A stretch of DNA of 64,000 nt from Ceratotherium simum simum (GCF_000283155.1 NW_004454178.1:21863579-21927578), one strand, 5' to 3'. Counted from the first letter of the stretch, positions 14,490 to 29,201 are shown. Notes: generated from the letters alone by a model not told the origin. Numbers and translations are program-made.

Positions 14490-15110
14490 GACATTTTTCT
14501 AATGATGTAAGTACTTCATGCTCATTGTGCAGTGCTCGGAAAGCAAACAGAAAGAGAACCAAGAGCACCCATGATGTGATACTAGAGACGACTACCATTC
14601 ACGAGGGGTCTACTGCTCCCTGTGAAGTGTGATTTACATAGTGAGATTATGTTGTAAGTGCAACTGTGAGCCTAATTATTTTCACTTAGCATGTATGATA
14701 AGCATTTTCCTAAAGTATAAACATTAGTCATCAACATAATTTTTAATGACTGCATAATGGCACACATATTTTGTATGTGGGTCGCCACCACAGCATGGCC
14801 GCATAATGTAATGCTATTGTTTCAGCATAACGTGTGACACATTGTCTTAGTGTTGGACATTTTGGTTGTTCCACTCTGTTGGGGTGGCAGGCGGGGACAA
14901 CTGTTACTTACAGTGCTGTGGCAAACGGCCATGTGTGTATATCCATTCATATATTTTCTTTTCTTAATATCTCCTTAGTCTTAGGTTAAATTTCCAGATG
15001 TAAAGTCACTGGGTCAAAGGGATGAACATTTGTAAGGCCCTTGATAAATATTAACAGACCGCTTTCCCGGATTGTTTACAATTAAACTCCCATAAACAAT
15101 GTATGAGGGG
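14490..15110 (+). repeat. Old interspersed repeat with inserted ERE fragment
   Basis: This is an old AT-rich mammalian repeat I recognise but cannot name. It includes ttttaatgactgcataatgg, then gttggacattttggttgttc and gtcactgggtcaaagggatg. Other copies lie at 21940-22470, 33430-33900 and 56520-56740. A foreign 41-49 bp patch interrupts it at 14760-14808. Confidence 0.65.
14767..14800 (-). repeat. 34-bp inverted ERE fragment
   Basis: These 34 bases are the perfect reverse complement of 13499-13532 inside the ERE SINE to the left. The patch is flanked by the 8-base direct repeat gcataatg at 14752-14759 and 14801-14808. Confidence 0.9.
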
Positions 15111-15450
15111 GAAATGATTCCTAAGACAGTCGTCACCTGGGGCCTCTATGCGTCAACACAATAACAGACAAATGAAAAAAGGGACTCCTTGAAAGGTCTT
15201 GAAATAAAAGTCATTTTAAAGTTCATTGGACAGTTTTTTGGTAATTAAAAAAAAACAACAAAAAACATAAGCCAGACACGGTCTTGGCCCAGCATGAATT
15301 GAAGAGTGCCTGGTGCTGAGTTGTCCTGGGCCTGACACCAGTATGGATTCTTCTTTTCCATCTGGACTTAAGCTATTACAGTGATTGCTGAGGAGCAATA
15401 TTACCGTATTTGGCAATGAAGTGACTAGGCGTGTGGAGGCTAAGGCTTGA

Positions 15451-15837
<387 letters not shown>

Positions 15838-17514
15838 TAAGAAAGTGTTGTAGATCTGCCAGGATAGCCTTATTTTGGGGGACTAACTTCTGGATGGACA
15901 TAATAATAATGCAAATAGTACATTGAACAAACGTAATTCAGGAGAAAGTGTCAAAACATGACTTTGTTTTTGCTCTCCATTGCTTCTGTGAATTTATTCT
16001 CTGGGAAATGTTGAGCCTTGACTCCAGCACGGCTCATGACTTTTCTGGTTGCCCTTCGGAAAATAGAAAATCTTTACTTGGTAAAACATTTTCAATTTAG
16101 AAATTAGAACATACGGTCCAGTATATTAACCAGCCCGTTAATGACCATTCAGAGGGGAGACCCCCACCTTATACTGCACCCCCTCTCAGCTGGTAGACTT
16201 GTCAGGAAGGGTGGGCCATGGGCTTTCCTTCTCTTTCTTACTCCCTCTTTCCCACTTACCAGCTGCGTTAGAGACCCTCTGTGGGTTGGAGCACAGTGAG
16301 GAAGGAGGGGAATGAGCAGGAAGTCCTTTCTAGAAACAGTGGTGTTGTTCGAGGCTGGCTCCATGCTCTCTGGCCCGACACGTGTTTAAAACTGAGCCTT
16401 TACTGTGTGGGTGTTTGGTTGGTGGTCAGCAGTTCCCTGGTGGGCCCCTCCACCCATGACTCCCAGGACTTGGCAATGCTTTCCCTGGTGGCTGCTCCTT
16501 GGGAGCCTCTGGTTTCCAGACTGTTCCTGATGAGGACCACTTCCTTCTAGAAGGCAGGAGTCAACGTGCCTGCAGGTCAGTTTGTTCTCTCTCTCATGTG
16601 GTCATCTGCCTTCTTAGCCCTGACAACTCTGGGCAGGCGGGTCCCCACCCGGCCCTCTCCTTGCCTGCTCTGGGAGCCAGAACCTCTCACGGTTGGATTC
16701 TCAGTCATACCCGGGTCCACCGTCTCCTTTGACTGTGGGGAGTGCACATCCAGCTCTCTTCTCTGCGTCAGGCTCGGTTTTCTTAACACCTGATCCCAGA
16801 GCCACTAACCCAGACAAGTTTTCCTAGCCCATAGACATGTTTCAACCAAACTCAGCACAAAAGGAGGGACAGGCCTATTTTTATTCATCTGGATGTTTGG
16901 AGACAAAGGAAAAGATAGAAAGGCACCACCAGCCAGTTCACCTTGCCCTCTAACCTCAGACTTAAGCCAGGGGATCCATCTCTGAAGTGGGATGGGGGAG
17001 CAGCTGCAGGGCCGACTTCATGAGGCACAGCGCCGGGGCCCGTGTGCTCCAGGGTCCATGAAAATCTTTTAATTTCTTTTAAAAATCAGAAGAAATGTCT
17101 TTATACCAACCCAGTCATAAAATGTTTTTAATATATTTTTTATTTGGGAGGGGCCCTCCATGGCGAAAGTGCCGAGGGCCCAGGGTGGCCAACTTGCCCT
17201 GGTTTGCCCAGGACGTCCCCTTCTTATTCTGAAGGTCCTGCTTCTGGACATCCAGTTAGGGTGACCAACTTGTCTCAGTTGGCCAGGGACTGTCTCAATT
17301 GTAAAATTGCATGTCACTCATCCCAGGAACCCCGTCAGTTCAGGGGCTGCAGGTCACCCTCCTGGCCCACAAAAGACAGAAAATGGCCCCGTGTGTTGAC
17401 AAGGGATGTAGAGTTAGTGGCTCAGGCTGGGCCCAGCCTGGGTAGCTGCAGGATTTCCATTCTCAGTCTCCTTATGGAAAAAGCAAAGATGGGTCACATT
17501 AGGTCCCTGAGCAG

Positions 17515-17860
17515 ATCTGTTATATATTGTTGTGTAACAAACGACCCCAAACCTGGTTGCCTGAAACAACCATTTATGTGCTCATGATTCTGTGGATCAG
17601 TCCTTGGTCAGGGATCCGCTGGGATGGCTGGTCTCTGCTCCTCGTGGCGTCCGGCAGTTGGCAGGTGGGCCATGGGCTGAATGGTCCCGATGTCCACATG
17701 CCCTCACATGTGTGGGGTCGACTGGGCTGTCGCGGGGAGCCTCAGTGTCCCCCAGCTCAGGCTTCCACACAGGGTGGCTGGGTTCCCACGACAGGCAAAT
17801 GCTGCACAGCCTCTGAGGCCTGGGCTCAGAAAATCAGATGACATCACTTCTGCCAGGTTC
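17515..17860 (+). repeat. Old LTR-like interspersed repeat
   Basis: It starts ttgttgtgtaacaaacgacc and continues gattctgtggatcagtcctt. A related, more decayed copy lies at 26097-26600. I recognise the type as a common mammalian repeat but not its exact family. Confidence 0.5.
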
Positions 17861-19099
17861 TGTTGGTCAGAGCGAGTCACAGGCCCACCCAAATCAAGGG
17901 AGGGGAGAAGGAGGCCCCACTTCTCAATGGGAGAGCAGCCAGGACACAGGTGTGGGAAGAATCTGTGGCCCTATTTTGCCATCTACCACACCAGGTTTCC
18001 CCAGAACAGGCTGCGGGTGCTGATCCCCTGGGAGCACCTCCCCCAGCCCAGCGCTGGCCTGTCAGAAGAAGGCAAACTGCTCACAGCCCTCCCCACCCCT
18101 GCATTCACAGCTGAAATGAGCAGTGAGGACGGGAGCTTATCTCTCATGAACTCACCCGCCGTATTCAATTTAGATTCGACATGCTAGAAATGAAAACATT
18201 TCTCTAGCTGGATAGTTCTGAGCAGTCCAAAATCATCCTTGTTGCCTTAATTTAAAATAAAATTTTCTACACTATAACAGCTAAGACTGCATTTACCATC
18301 GGGAAACGCTCAGTACGTTGGCTGACGTGCTGTACATTTATGATCCTATTTGCTGTAACTTTCTTGATCCTCACCAAGCTTAGGCAGATGAACACAGATC
18401 TTTAGGAAATAGCTTCTTCATCTTTCTCAGTACTTAGCTGATTTTCCTTTTCCATTCTTCTAAAACTGATATATTTTCATGAGTCATTTGAATACTGTCT
18501 AGGTTTTCTTGTCTTGAAAAGACCTTTTCTGTGATTGATGTGGTTGTTATAGAAATGCACAAAGTTGGTTCCAGAAAATAAACTTTAGCGATTTGGGATA
18601 GAAATGGGAAGAATTCTTCAACAAGTCTTATCACTTATATTCTAGACAGCCACCAAGAACCAGTGAAAAAATTCTCATAAAATGTCTAAATAGCAGGATA
18701 AAAGTTAGAAAGGAAAATCACTGAATTCTTATAAGTTCCAGAAGCAAGAGCCCACCCACCTCACTTCTTGCCATGATCCTCTTTGGAAGAGTTTTGTAGA
18801 ACCCACCTCACATTTACTGCAGATCTGGGCTTAAATATAGCGGGAGAGCCAGAGTGGGTGGACATTGTACATAGGCAAGAAAAGTGAAGCATGAAAGGGC
18901 TAGACCTTACATTAACACATAGGAAAGAAATGCTATAAAAGCAGACGTATCGCAGGAGGTGGTCATTCCTTCACAAATATTAACTCTCCATTCTGGGGCT
19001 GCAGCTACGAGGCTGGGCTCATGGGCCACAGCCTGGTGGGGAGCCAGACCTGGGATGAGGCAGTTAGTGTCAGGTGGAGCCTGCCGTGCGAGGAAGGAA

Positions 19100-19560
19100 G
19101 GGCGCCTGGGAGCATTAATTCAACAAATACATGTCAAGCACCCACCATGGGGCAGCCAGGCACTGTGGATACCATGCTAAATAAGATAGAAGCTATACTT
19201 AACCTCGAACAGAGCTCATAATCTAGAGGAAAAGAAGAAAAATGAAAAAGCCTTCATTAAGAAGTGTGGGAAGGGCTAATTTAGAGAATGTGCAGGGCGC
19301 CATGATAGTCACATGTGCAGTGGACACTTAAACCGTATACTAGAGTGAGTCAGGGAAGACTTCCTGGAGGAAGGGGATCTTTAAGCTGAGCCCCAGAAGA
19401 TGAGTTGGAATTAGCCAGGCAAAGGGGCAGGGGCTGGGAGGGGACCACAGAGTGATGAGTGGTCAGAGACAGGAGGAAGTTATAGAGGTCAGATAAGAGG
19501 AGAGAGGGGTCAAGGGGGTGGAGGGCTGCAGAGGGACTAATGAAAGACCCTGGGCCATGT
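19100..19560 (+). repeat. Old mammalian interspersed repeat
   Basis: The common order is visible: attcaacaaatacatgtcaagc, ccaggcactgtggatacca, cttcctggaggaaggggat. Similar pieces occur at about 44065-44350, 49035-49300, 49840-50160, 55010-55800 and 62270-62930. The family is not named. Confidence 0.5.
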
Positions 19561-21939
19561 CCCACAGCCAGGTTCTAGCTCCACACAGTCCCCCTGTCTC
19601 CTGCCCCCAGCCCCAGATGGTGACAATGTACCATCCTGAATCTCAGGAGAAGGACAAAATGTAGACCAAAGACATGATAGTGCAAGAAATGGTGACATAC
19701 ATCACGAAGCATACATTACTATACCCCTTTGCCAATGAACTTGTTTCCCTCAAGGCGGGACTGAACAAAGAAACTCCCAGGGCCCATTTTGGAGATCCTC
19801 AGATCACCATGTAAAATGATGCCTTTCAAATCCTGACGCTCATTCTCGTGACTTGGGGAAGAGCAGTCAGTTTAGGGTTTGGGGGTGGGGCAGGGTCTTG
19901 ACATGTGTCCCCCCACTGGAGCACTACTGGTAAAAAGTCTCTGTTAAATGGAAAAAATGGGTGTTGAGGGCAATTTGAGAAAAGGATAATCTAAGGAATA
20001 ATCTAGTACAAATAATTAAAGGAATATGTTCTTGTTTCCATATTGATTTTTGCCGGGATGAGTTAGAGATTTTTTCCTTTGTTTGTGCCTTGTTCCTACT
20101 ATTCACAGGTGGTGTGTCTCCCAGTGGCTACTGGGTGTGTGCTTATGTGTTGCTTTTGGGTCTTTTCTTTATTGAACCTGATAGAATGGTTACTGACTGT
20201 CATCATTGGATTCACGTTCCATATTGGGCCAATCATTCCTGTCCCTTTAGTGTATCCCAAATATTTTGATGGTTCAGAAAGTAAAAATGCGAATTTTACT
20301 AACATAGACATGATAATCACTGGTAATTAAGAAAAATTTAACTTGCCAAGAACCATCAATTTTTGTGGGATTCCTTAACTACATAGAAATGGAGACAAGA
20401 TACTCACGAATGTGACCTTCAGTATTGGTCATAACAAACTTCTGTGCTATCCCATAACGTCTGGTTTTTCAGAATCTAAGTGTGCCAACGACCCCCAACT
20501 CTTGTCACAGTTTAAAGAATCCTCATAGTCAACTCTTTTAACAACGTTATTTCAAGACATTAAATATCACTTCTGGGATGTCATTAGCTATCACACATGT
20601 GTAATTGCCTTTCTTAATAAGGAAAAGTGTTTTGACAATTTGGATAAGTTGCTGTCTTTCTCCCCATCATTTTGCCTTCGAAGACAAAGTGAGTCATTTT
20701 TAATGAAAATTCTTTGTAGCAGAGAAGGGAATTGGAAGTTGAGACCTGGAATTTAACTGTACTCAAAGACCATGCCCAAAGATCAGAGGCACGTAATGAC
20801 GCGTCTCAGAACTGTCTTGGACTGTCCTGGGCGTTGTCATAGATGAGTGCCTATAGGACCTGTGGCGAAGGCTCAGGGGACAATCTGTGCCTTCAGTTTT
20901 GAAGGCAAATGCAAAGTAAATTAAGGAAATGAATTGGCAACTAAAGGCTCTGGCAACAAGTTTTATATATTTTCCTGAATGGTTCCAGAGAAAAACAAAC
21001 AATGGATAAAAGTTGCAGGGAGGAAGATTTTGACTCAATATAAATTAAAAACAATGTCTAACAATTAATACTATCTGGGAAAAAACTGAATAGTCCTGTG
21101 AGTAGTGAATTCTCCATCATTAGTCAGGTTCCAGTTGGGGATGGACAGATGGAGGGGCTATGTGGGATGAAGGTCCACTCTCCAAGGATACATTGTGCTC
21201 AGTCCAGGATCAGTGGAACCGGGAAACTCAGTGTATAAGTAAGGACAAATCAGTCCTCCAGATTCAGGATTACGTTGCCCCAAAACTTATTTAATACTTA
21301 GGCACAATATGAACGTAAAAATGGAAATAAATCCCCCAATTTGGCCAGCAAATGGACAGGAGCTTCAGCTTGAAGAAGTAAACAGGTCAGAAATGAATGA
21401 TCTTAGTTTGGACCCATCTCCCCCAGAGGGCCGTGGGAGAGTTACAACAAGTGGAGAAACAGACAGTGTGAGCTGTCAACATTCTCCCTCTTCAAACAGT
21501 TCTTATTCTCAGGAAGAAACCAAGAAGAGGGGGAAATGGGAGACCACAGAGGGACAGGCTCCTTCTCCACCCAATGTGCAGTAATGACAGGAGAGAGGAA
21601 GCTGAGAGCCCACTTTACTCACTGGACACTTCCCGAGGTGCCTGGTCACCGCCCGCACATATGTTTCTCCTTGGAGACCTCTAATTCAAGAAACCACAGC
21701 ACTCTGTGGTTGCCAGAGCCTCTCACGATAATTCATTTCTTAAATTTACTTTGCATTGGCCTCCGACAATGGGGAAGTCATGGAATTTAAGCTTGAAATT
21801 GCCCCTCTTTGGAGAAAAATGCAAGATTTTTCAAATAACTTTCATAAAAGGTAGAATCCAAGCTTCCACTTTTGGTACTTTTTGGTGACATCTTCAAATA
21901 AGAAAAAAGTATGCTACCCAGTAATTGCATTTTTATAAA

Positions 21940-22470
21940 ATTTTGTGTTTTTTCTGATTGAAAATGTAATCTATATTCGTTAATAGAACATTTGAAAAAT
22001 ATAGAAAAGCACAAATAAGAAAGAGCAGGAGCATATATAACCCACCATCCAGAGATAAATACTGTTAACATACTGGTATTTATTCTATCATTCTTGTATG
22101 GGTGTATAATAATGTGATTGTTCTGTGCATACATATTCATAATCTAATTTGTTCATTTAATTAATAATAATACACTGTGACCATCTTCCATAACCATAAA
22201 TAGTAATCTACATGACAATTTTTAATACGGTAGAATATTCTGTATTAAAATATGGAATATTCCGTAGTCCGTATCGTATGGATGTACCATAATTAACTTA
22301 ACCAATCCCTTGTTGTTAAACATGTAGATTGTTTTGACTTTTTTGTTATCATATAACACTATGTTAAACAGTTGTATGCATTCATTTTTGAGCACATCAG
22401 TGATTTTTTCCTTTGAGTTATTTCTAGAAGAGAAATTTCTAGATAAAGGGTATGTACACGTTTAAGTCTT
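21940..22470 (+). repeat. Old interspersed repeat, same family as 14490 and TRPM8 3'UTR
   Basis: Shared phrases include agagataaatactgttaaca, cgtatggatgtaccataatt, aaccaatcccttgttgttaa and attatttctagaagagaaat-like sequence. It is AT-rich, non-coding and lies within the 8.2 kb TRPM8 intron. Confidence 0.6.
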
Positions 22471-23775
22471 TTGATACTGTCTGCCACCCCCTTCTCCACC
22501 TTCTTATCCCCCATCTTCCAAGGCTGTAACAATTTATAGAGTTTTCTTTGCCAACACAGGGTATAGTCATTACTGTAGACCCTGCTAATTTTCCAATTTG
22601 ATTGTTGCAAATGCTATGTTACCTTTTCAACCAGCATTTCCTTGGCTGCTAAAGACGTTGGCTATTTTTTCTTGGTCGTTGTCATTCTTTCTCTTTGGCC
22701 ATCTGTGTTCAGGAATGTCTGTCCTTTCTGTGTTGATTTTTAAATATTCCTATTGGGCTTCTACATACATTTTAGTTTGAGGAAAAGACGTTGGAAACAA
22801 CTTTGCTAGGAAAAATACAGCGGAAAGAAATTCAGTTAGGAATTATTTTCTAAAGTGAATAATCACCATTTAAAAATAAATCCGTATTTGCTATGTAGGA
22901 TTTGCTTCAATCCTGTCACTAGCATATGGCTCTGTCTTTGATTCCCAATTAATTCTTTTTAAATCCAGCAAGATCTTATAATTGTTCCTAAACTCTAACA
23001 TGTCGATGAACAAATTTAAAAGATAATTTAAAAATGAAACTAGATAAATTGATTCCAAGTGGACACCTGCATGAACGTACATGCTTTCTTTTCCCCGTGA
23101 ATTCATATGGAGGGCTGCTGTCCATTGCACTAGGACCTGCAACGCAGGTGTCTTGTTGATCTGTTCTTTGGTTTGCTCTGCCACCGGAAAGGCCCAGGCA
23201 ACTGTAAGAAATAGAACTAAGAATCTTGCTGGAACATGCCCTAGTCCAGTTTTACGGCGTGCCCTGGCCTAGGTGAAAGGAGAAAACTAGACGTGAGAAA
23301 TTTCCTTGAGTTCCACACCCAGATTGCGTATTTCAAGAAGGTGGGAACAAAGTCCAGGGCTTATTTGCCTCTCCTCCGAAGTTCCTACCCCAGTTTTAGG
23401 TTGAGAGCAGGCAATCCATCAGTGATTATCCATCTGAATGATCGGTTTAGCATTTTTTATCAATAAAATGGATGAGGAGCACCTATAAATGTAAGAACCA
23501 AATTCATTAGTGAAACGATTTTGCTAAGTCACGGAACACACAGACAGGCTGTAGATTGATCTCCACTTAGAGTAAAGATTGCATTCCTATTTCGTGCAGG
23601 CAGCTGCAATTCCTCATTGTTACCGAGAAATTCATTAATATTCCATCGCTCTGCTGCTGTCACTAGTAAGTAACATTGGTCAGATCAGCCTGTGCAAGAC
23701 GAATCGAATTCTCCTGGTTTCGGAGTATCACAAAATGCCTGGCAGGTGTCGATTGAGGAGATAGGGGGCAAATGA

Positions 23776-24000
<225 letters not shown>

Positions 24001-24970
24001 TGAAGAGAATTTACAGCAGAGAGCAATAGACCAAAAAGACATTACCCAGGGAGTTGAAGATGACAAACACATAAGCGTGTATTAGCCTTTCAAGAAGGGC
24101 AAAGCCACCCACCTACCATCCTGATTGTCCTTTAAGGCCCTCGGGAAGAAAGAGGTATTTGGAGTCTGCAGGGCAGGGCCTTGGAACCAGGTAACAAGGG
24201 CATGGGTCCCTCTGCCATGGCTGCAGAGGTGGATTTGGGAAGACCCACAGATCCTGGGCAGTGGGCATCATCTCGCAAGTGCCGCACATGTATCTCTGTG
24301 ATAAAGATGTAGAGAGATCGGAAGATGGTAAAACTGGTGGATCTGTTGCAGACTGTCCCTGAGAAGTCCTGAGCGTCATTTATGAATCACATGGAGTTGT
24401 TATAAACATCCCATAGAACTAGATAAGTCTCTAAATCCATGGATGGTCCACAAGGAATGTGTTATGCAGGGAGTCTTGGAGCATGCCCTTCTTATTGTGC
24501 GGTTAACATGGTTAACAGTCAGAGCTCCAAACAAACCTCAAAATTCACTCTAACAAAAAAAGAGTAAATGTAAGCACAACAAATCCCTTCGTTAGGTTCA
24601 ACACAGCTATTGGGACCCATGGGACGCATGGCATACTTTTTCTCCTTGAGTAACAAAGCAGATGCCCTAAGCTCTTCTCCGTTCCTAGACTCGGAGATCT
24701 AGATTTTGGAGGGGAAGGAAGGACCTTACAGGTCATCTCCCACCACCTCATCAGCCGAGGTAACATCCGTTTGCTGCACTTCTAACTGGCGAGAGGGCGA
24801 ATTCTGCCTCGTTTGGGTATTAGGAAGAAAGTAAAAAAGACAAATGCAGCTGAGGTTTAGTTGAAAATGAAAATGATCTGTATTTTGTACTTTAAAAGAC
24901 TGTAAAATGACTAATAGCTCTTTCTCAATCTCTCTCGGTCTCTTGTTCTCTTTTTTTAACTTCCTTGAAG

Positions 24971-25004
24971 AATGAGGCATCGATTTAGACAGCTGGATAC
25001 AAAG
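24971..25004 (+). CDS. TRPM8: TRPM8 34-nt micro-exon: coiled coil
   Basis: A strong pyrimidine tract ends in cttgaag at 24970, and the donor gtatag starts at 25005. One base completes E, then eleven codons read MRHRFRQLDTK. The exon is only 34 nt, so skipping it would shift the frame and remove the coiled coil. It was placed by its match to the known TRPM8 C-terminus and by phase agreement with both neighbours. Confidence 0.93.
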
Positions 25005-26096
25005 GTATAGTCCTGTTAATAGTTTGGGAAATATACTTTTTATCTCTGTTATCTTTGAGCTCTCAGCTAGAGGCCAGTGATTACGGTCTGATAATAAAAA
25101 AGTTTAATTATTAAAAAAAAAAAATAGGTGTGACCTTGTTCCACACTTAGCTTTCTTCATTCAGTGCGTAAGGTCTGGGTGCTGGAACGGAACTGCTTCT
25201 CAGATGCTCCCGCCCCACACGGGGAATAGTGCTGAAGTCCCAATTCCATGAACTCTAGAATCTTTTCTGTCTCTCTCTAACCCAGGACCCCTCTTCTCTT
25301 TCGCTTGGCTGTAGAGGCAGGTGTCAGATGCTTGCAAATATAGGGAACACTAGCGAGGCTCAGAGGAGCAGTGTGGGAGCCTGGGAGCCTCTATGCTGGT
25401 CTTCAGTACCACTCTAATTCATAACCTATTTAATTTAAAGGGCATTGCAAATACATGAACACACATTTGGGCGTTAGGCATAGGGAGAACGTGCTCACCT
25501 CCACCCTGAGCTGGGAAGCCAGAAATTATGATTAGATTCAGCAAAAATTATAATCGATTCATAAATGCTGGATCCCTATTAGGTTGTGAAGAGGAGATGA
25601 TAGCTGCTGTTTTATCACGGTATTTTGAGAATGGCATCCTGGATGGTGGCATTCGTATTCCCTCCCAGTGCTATGAATTTGACTGCTGGATAATAACCTG
25701 TCTGGTGTGGCAGCATCTCCAGCACCCAGTACTTGCCCATAGGAGGGTCTCAATGAATGTTTGTTGAATGAATAAATGAACAAAAGGTGCCCTTCATGGA
25801 GCTCCAACATAAGAATTTATGCAGTTCACAATTTCTTGTTGATTTATTTATGTGTTATTTACCATCAGCATTTTTGAAAACCAAGGCTGTTTTCATGGGC
25901 TTCACCTCCTGAATTCTGGTGGGTCGATGCCTGGTGCCTTCCTGCCTCCCCCTGCCCCGCCGAGTAGCTCTGTTCTTCCTTCCCCAGTCTTCCTCTCCTT
26001 CCCTTCCCCTGGAACTGCGGGCTGTATACATTGGCATCAACTACTCAGCCTGATGGTCCATTCTGCACTGACAATCGAATATTTCAGTCACAATTT

Positions 26097-26600
26097 GCTT
26101 TAGTTACCTGTTGCTGCATAGCAAACAGCCCTACACTTTAGTGGCTTCGAACAGCCGTTTTATTTTCCTCTTGTTTTGTGGATCAGAGTCTGGGAAGCGT
26201 TCAGCTGGATAGTTCTGCTTCGCGTTTTCTCAGCTGGGTTTCCTGGCCTGGATTCAGCTGGTGGTGAGGCCAGGGTCTGGCAAAGTGGCTTCTCTCTCAC
26301 GTGTGATGTCTGATCCACATGGCTTGAACTTGTCACAGTGTGGTGGTCTCAGGGAAGTCCCCCTTCTTACATAGTGGCTGGCTTCCAAGAGTGAGGAAGC
26401 AGACACTGCCAGTGCTCTTAAAGTCTCAGCCTGGACCTGGCATGATGTCATTTCCACAGTCTATGGATCAAAGCCGTCCCTGGCCAGCCCAACTGAGGTG
26501 GGGGAGGAGTAACCCCTCTCGTGATGTGGGAGTGACACGTGTGTACGGGGAGAAAGGAACTGGTGGCAGCCGTCTTTGGAGACACGCTGTCACACAATAG
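26097..26600 (+). repeat. Old LTR-like repeat, second copy
   Basis: The beginning ttagttacctgttgctgcat, then gcaaacagccctacacttta, parallels 17515. It lies in the TRPM8 4.4 kb intron. Confidence 0.5.
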
Positions 26601-29201
26601 TAGATCTTGTTACGGCTACTCTCATTCAGATGTACTGTTGCTAATTTTTAATTGAGGGGCTGGGAAGACTCCTATGTTATTAGAGTTGAGTATCTGTTCA
26701 TGAACTATCGTGCTAGGATGTATATCGTGATTGCAATCAGTGGAGAGGGAAAAGAAAAGTGCTGGATATTTTTAAAGACTAGAGAAAATTTAAAGAATAT
26801 TAAGAGAATGTATAAAATGAACAATAAGGTGTAGTACTGTAAGACTGAATATGTATATTAGACGTATATAATATTTAATGTATAATATATATAAAACCTT
26901 ACCTGATTATTCACTTTTTCCATGACATATATTTATATTTAAATATATTGTCTGCTGCAACTGTGCCTCGGCCACATAGCAATAATATCTAGTGAGCACC
27001 AGTCACATACCAGGCATTGGGCTAAGTGCCATCAAAGCAGACGTGGCCCCCAAATTTCATGAATGGATCCTTTGTTAAATGGTTTGGGTATAGGAGCCTT
27101 TTCAAGCTGAATTATGTAGGATCGAACAGCAATAAGGATTTCCTCTGCAGTATCGGGCACGCATTCCAGATTGCCCGAGTCTGCAGTACTGGGAGCGGGG
27201 TCAGCAGCTGTGAAGGCTCTGAGTCCAGAGAAGCATGGCGTGTTCCAGGCAGCTAAGGAGGGGCCATGTGAACCAGGGAGCGCTGAGTGGGAGGAAGTGG
27301 GGAGGCTGGGTCATCCTGTGCGGGAACTTGCTGCCTCGTTAGAGCTGGATTTTATTCCCATGCAGGGGCAGCCTCTGGGGAGTTTTAGCCCGTGAGGGAC
27401 ATATCTGGCATGCTCCTTTCAAAGAACCCTCTGAGCGATCAGAGTGGCCACATAAGAGGGGCTTAAACAGTTTGGTTCGGGGAATAGAGGTGCTAGGGAC
27501 TTGTCTAGGTTGTTGTGTTTGTAGAACACAATTTTTGTTTGTTTTGTTGTGTTGTTTTACTGTGGGTTCACTTGGGGTGGCTTTGGAGGGAGCTGATGGA
27601 AAGTCAATTTAGGGGTTGGGCTGGAGCTTCTGCAAGCCACGCCTTGGCGCTGACCCTGCTCTGGGGCCTGCAGACAATGGGCAGGATGGCAGCAACCATG
27701 GGCGGGGCAGAGAGGGACGGGGCAGGAGCCTCGGCCCTCTGGACACCTGTAAGGCCTGGGTCAGAGGTCGTTGAGAGAGCTGGGGCACTGCACAGCTGAC
27801 TTGACTCCCAGGGGCCAGGGAGACCTCCCAACCACTGAGGGGCTGAGTGGGGCGACACCGTCAGTGGGGACAGTGGGCCTGAGCAGTGGGGTTGTGGGAG
27901 AGGGGGGCTGAGGGAGTCCCGAACCATTGAGGAAATCATAGTTGAAGGCTGTCCACTCATGTGTGCAAGCCAGGGGTCTCGGGGACCTCTGAGAAGTGCT
28001 TGCGGGTCCAATCCCCTTGGCATCCTCCTGGCTGTGGAGCTCAGCCCCTTTGCCGGTTCCCCCTAGAAGCGCACCTACATCACACATTGGATAGGTGTTA
28101 GAATTTGGGCGGATCCCAGGGAAGCCTCAAGCCGCACAGCACAGAGCCGCCGGCTGTCCCCCACGGGATTTCCTGCTTCTTTCCCCTTTCTCTCCTGATC
28201 CCAGTCCCTTCTCATCCTGCTCTCCTGCCCCTCTCTCTCCTTATTCCCTCCTCCATCCTCTCCCCGTCCTTTTCTGAGCAACAGAGAAGTCTGTGCTTTC
28301 CATCCGCAGGGAGCTTTAGGGATTGTCGTTGTTTCTTGAGCAAGCTCTCGGAGTCTTCCACCCCACTCTAAAGAGCTTGTTCAGGTCATTTTACTGCCGC
28401 CAAACACAGGGCTCTCCCAAAAGCTTCTCCAGTGAATAAAAACTTTCTCCATCTCATACCGGAAAACAGACTCATTCACAGTTGACCTTAAGTCTGTTAA
28501 GTAGGGAATCTTACATGCCTCTTTATTTTGGGCAGTGGTTTGCCCTTATTGGCTTCTTTTTGCTCTTTTTTAAAAAGAGTTAAATGAAGAGGTTATTACT
28601 GGAAGTAAGCCCGAGTTAAACACAGATTTTTCCTTGAGTGACATAGCAAGTTAGAGACCAACTGTACAGGAATTGCGTTATGTCCATAGCTTCTATCAAA
28701 AGTGCCAATATGGCGTGTCATTTAAAATGAGCTGCATGCATCTTGTGTAATAAACTTGTGAAATATGCATGTATCAAAAATAATTTTATTATGCCTTTTA
28801 TTTAAATTGTTTTACTATTTATACTGCTTTGTTGTGAGGGGAGACACTTTATTTGCAAAAACTTGATTTATTAGTATTATATCATTTTAATTTTATTAGT
28901 ATACTATCAAAGCAAAACTTTATCTTATAATTTTATTAGTATTAGTTACATGTAACATTATTATTTCTGTACATTATTTCTCTGCGTTGTCAAAATCTAT
29001 AATTTCTTGGTGGAAACATTAGTGATTTGCCTTTGAGTAAAGCTAATACTAATTGGTACTAATGATTATTTGCTAGTGAAATGATTTCAGAAAGCAAGCC
29101 GTAGGCATGGTCTGATCACGTCACGATCTAATATCACATGTCACTCATTCTACCCTATTCCGGGCATCTCTCATACTTGCTGTTTAATATATGCATCTGT
29201 T

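Noticed and set aside
21309..21584. 91-codon polar, serine-rich open frame beginning MNVKMEINPP
   Set aside because: The composition is protein-like, but it sits inside a TRPM8 intron with no splice signals or known relative and is short enough to be chance.
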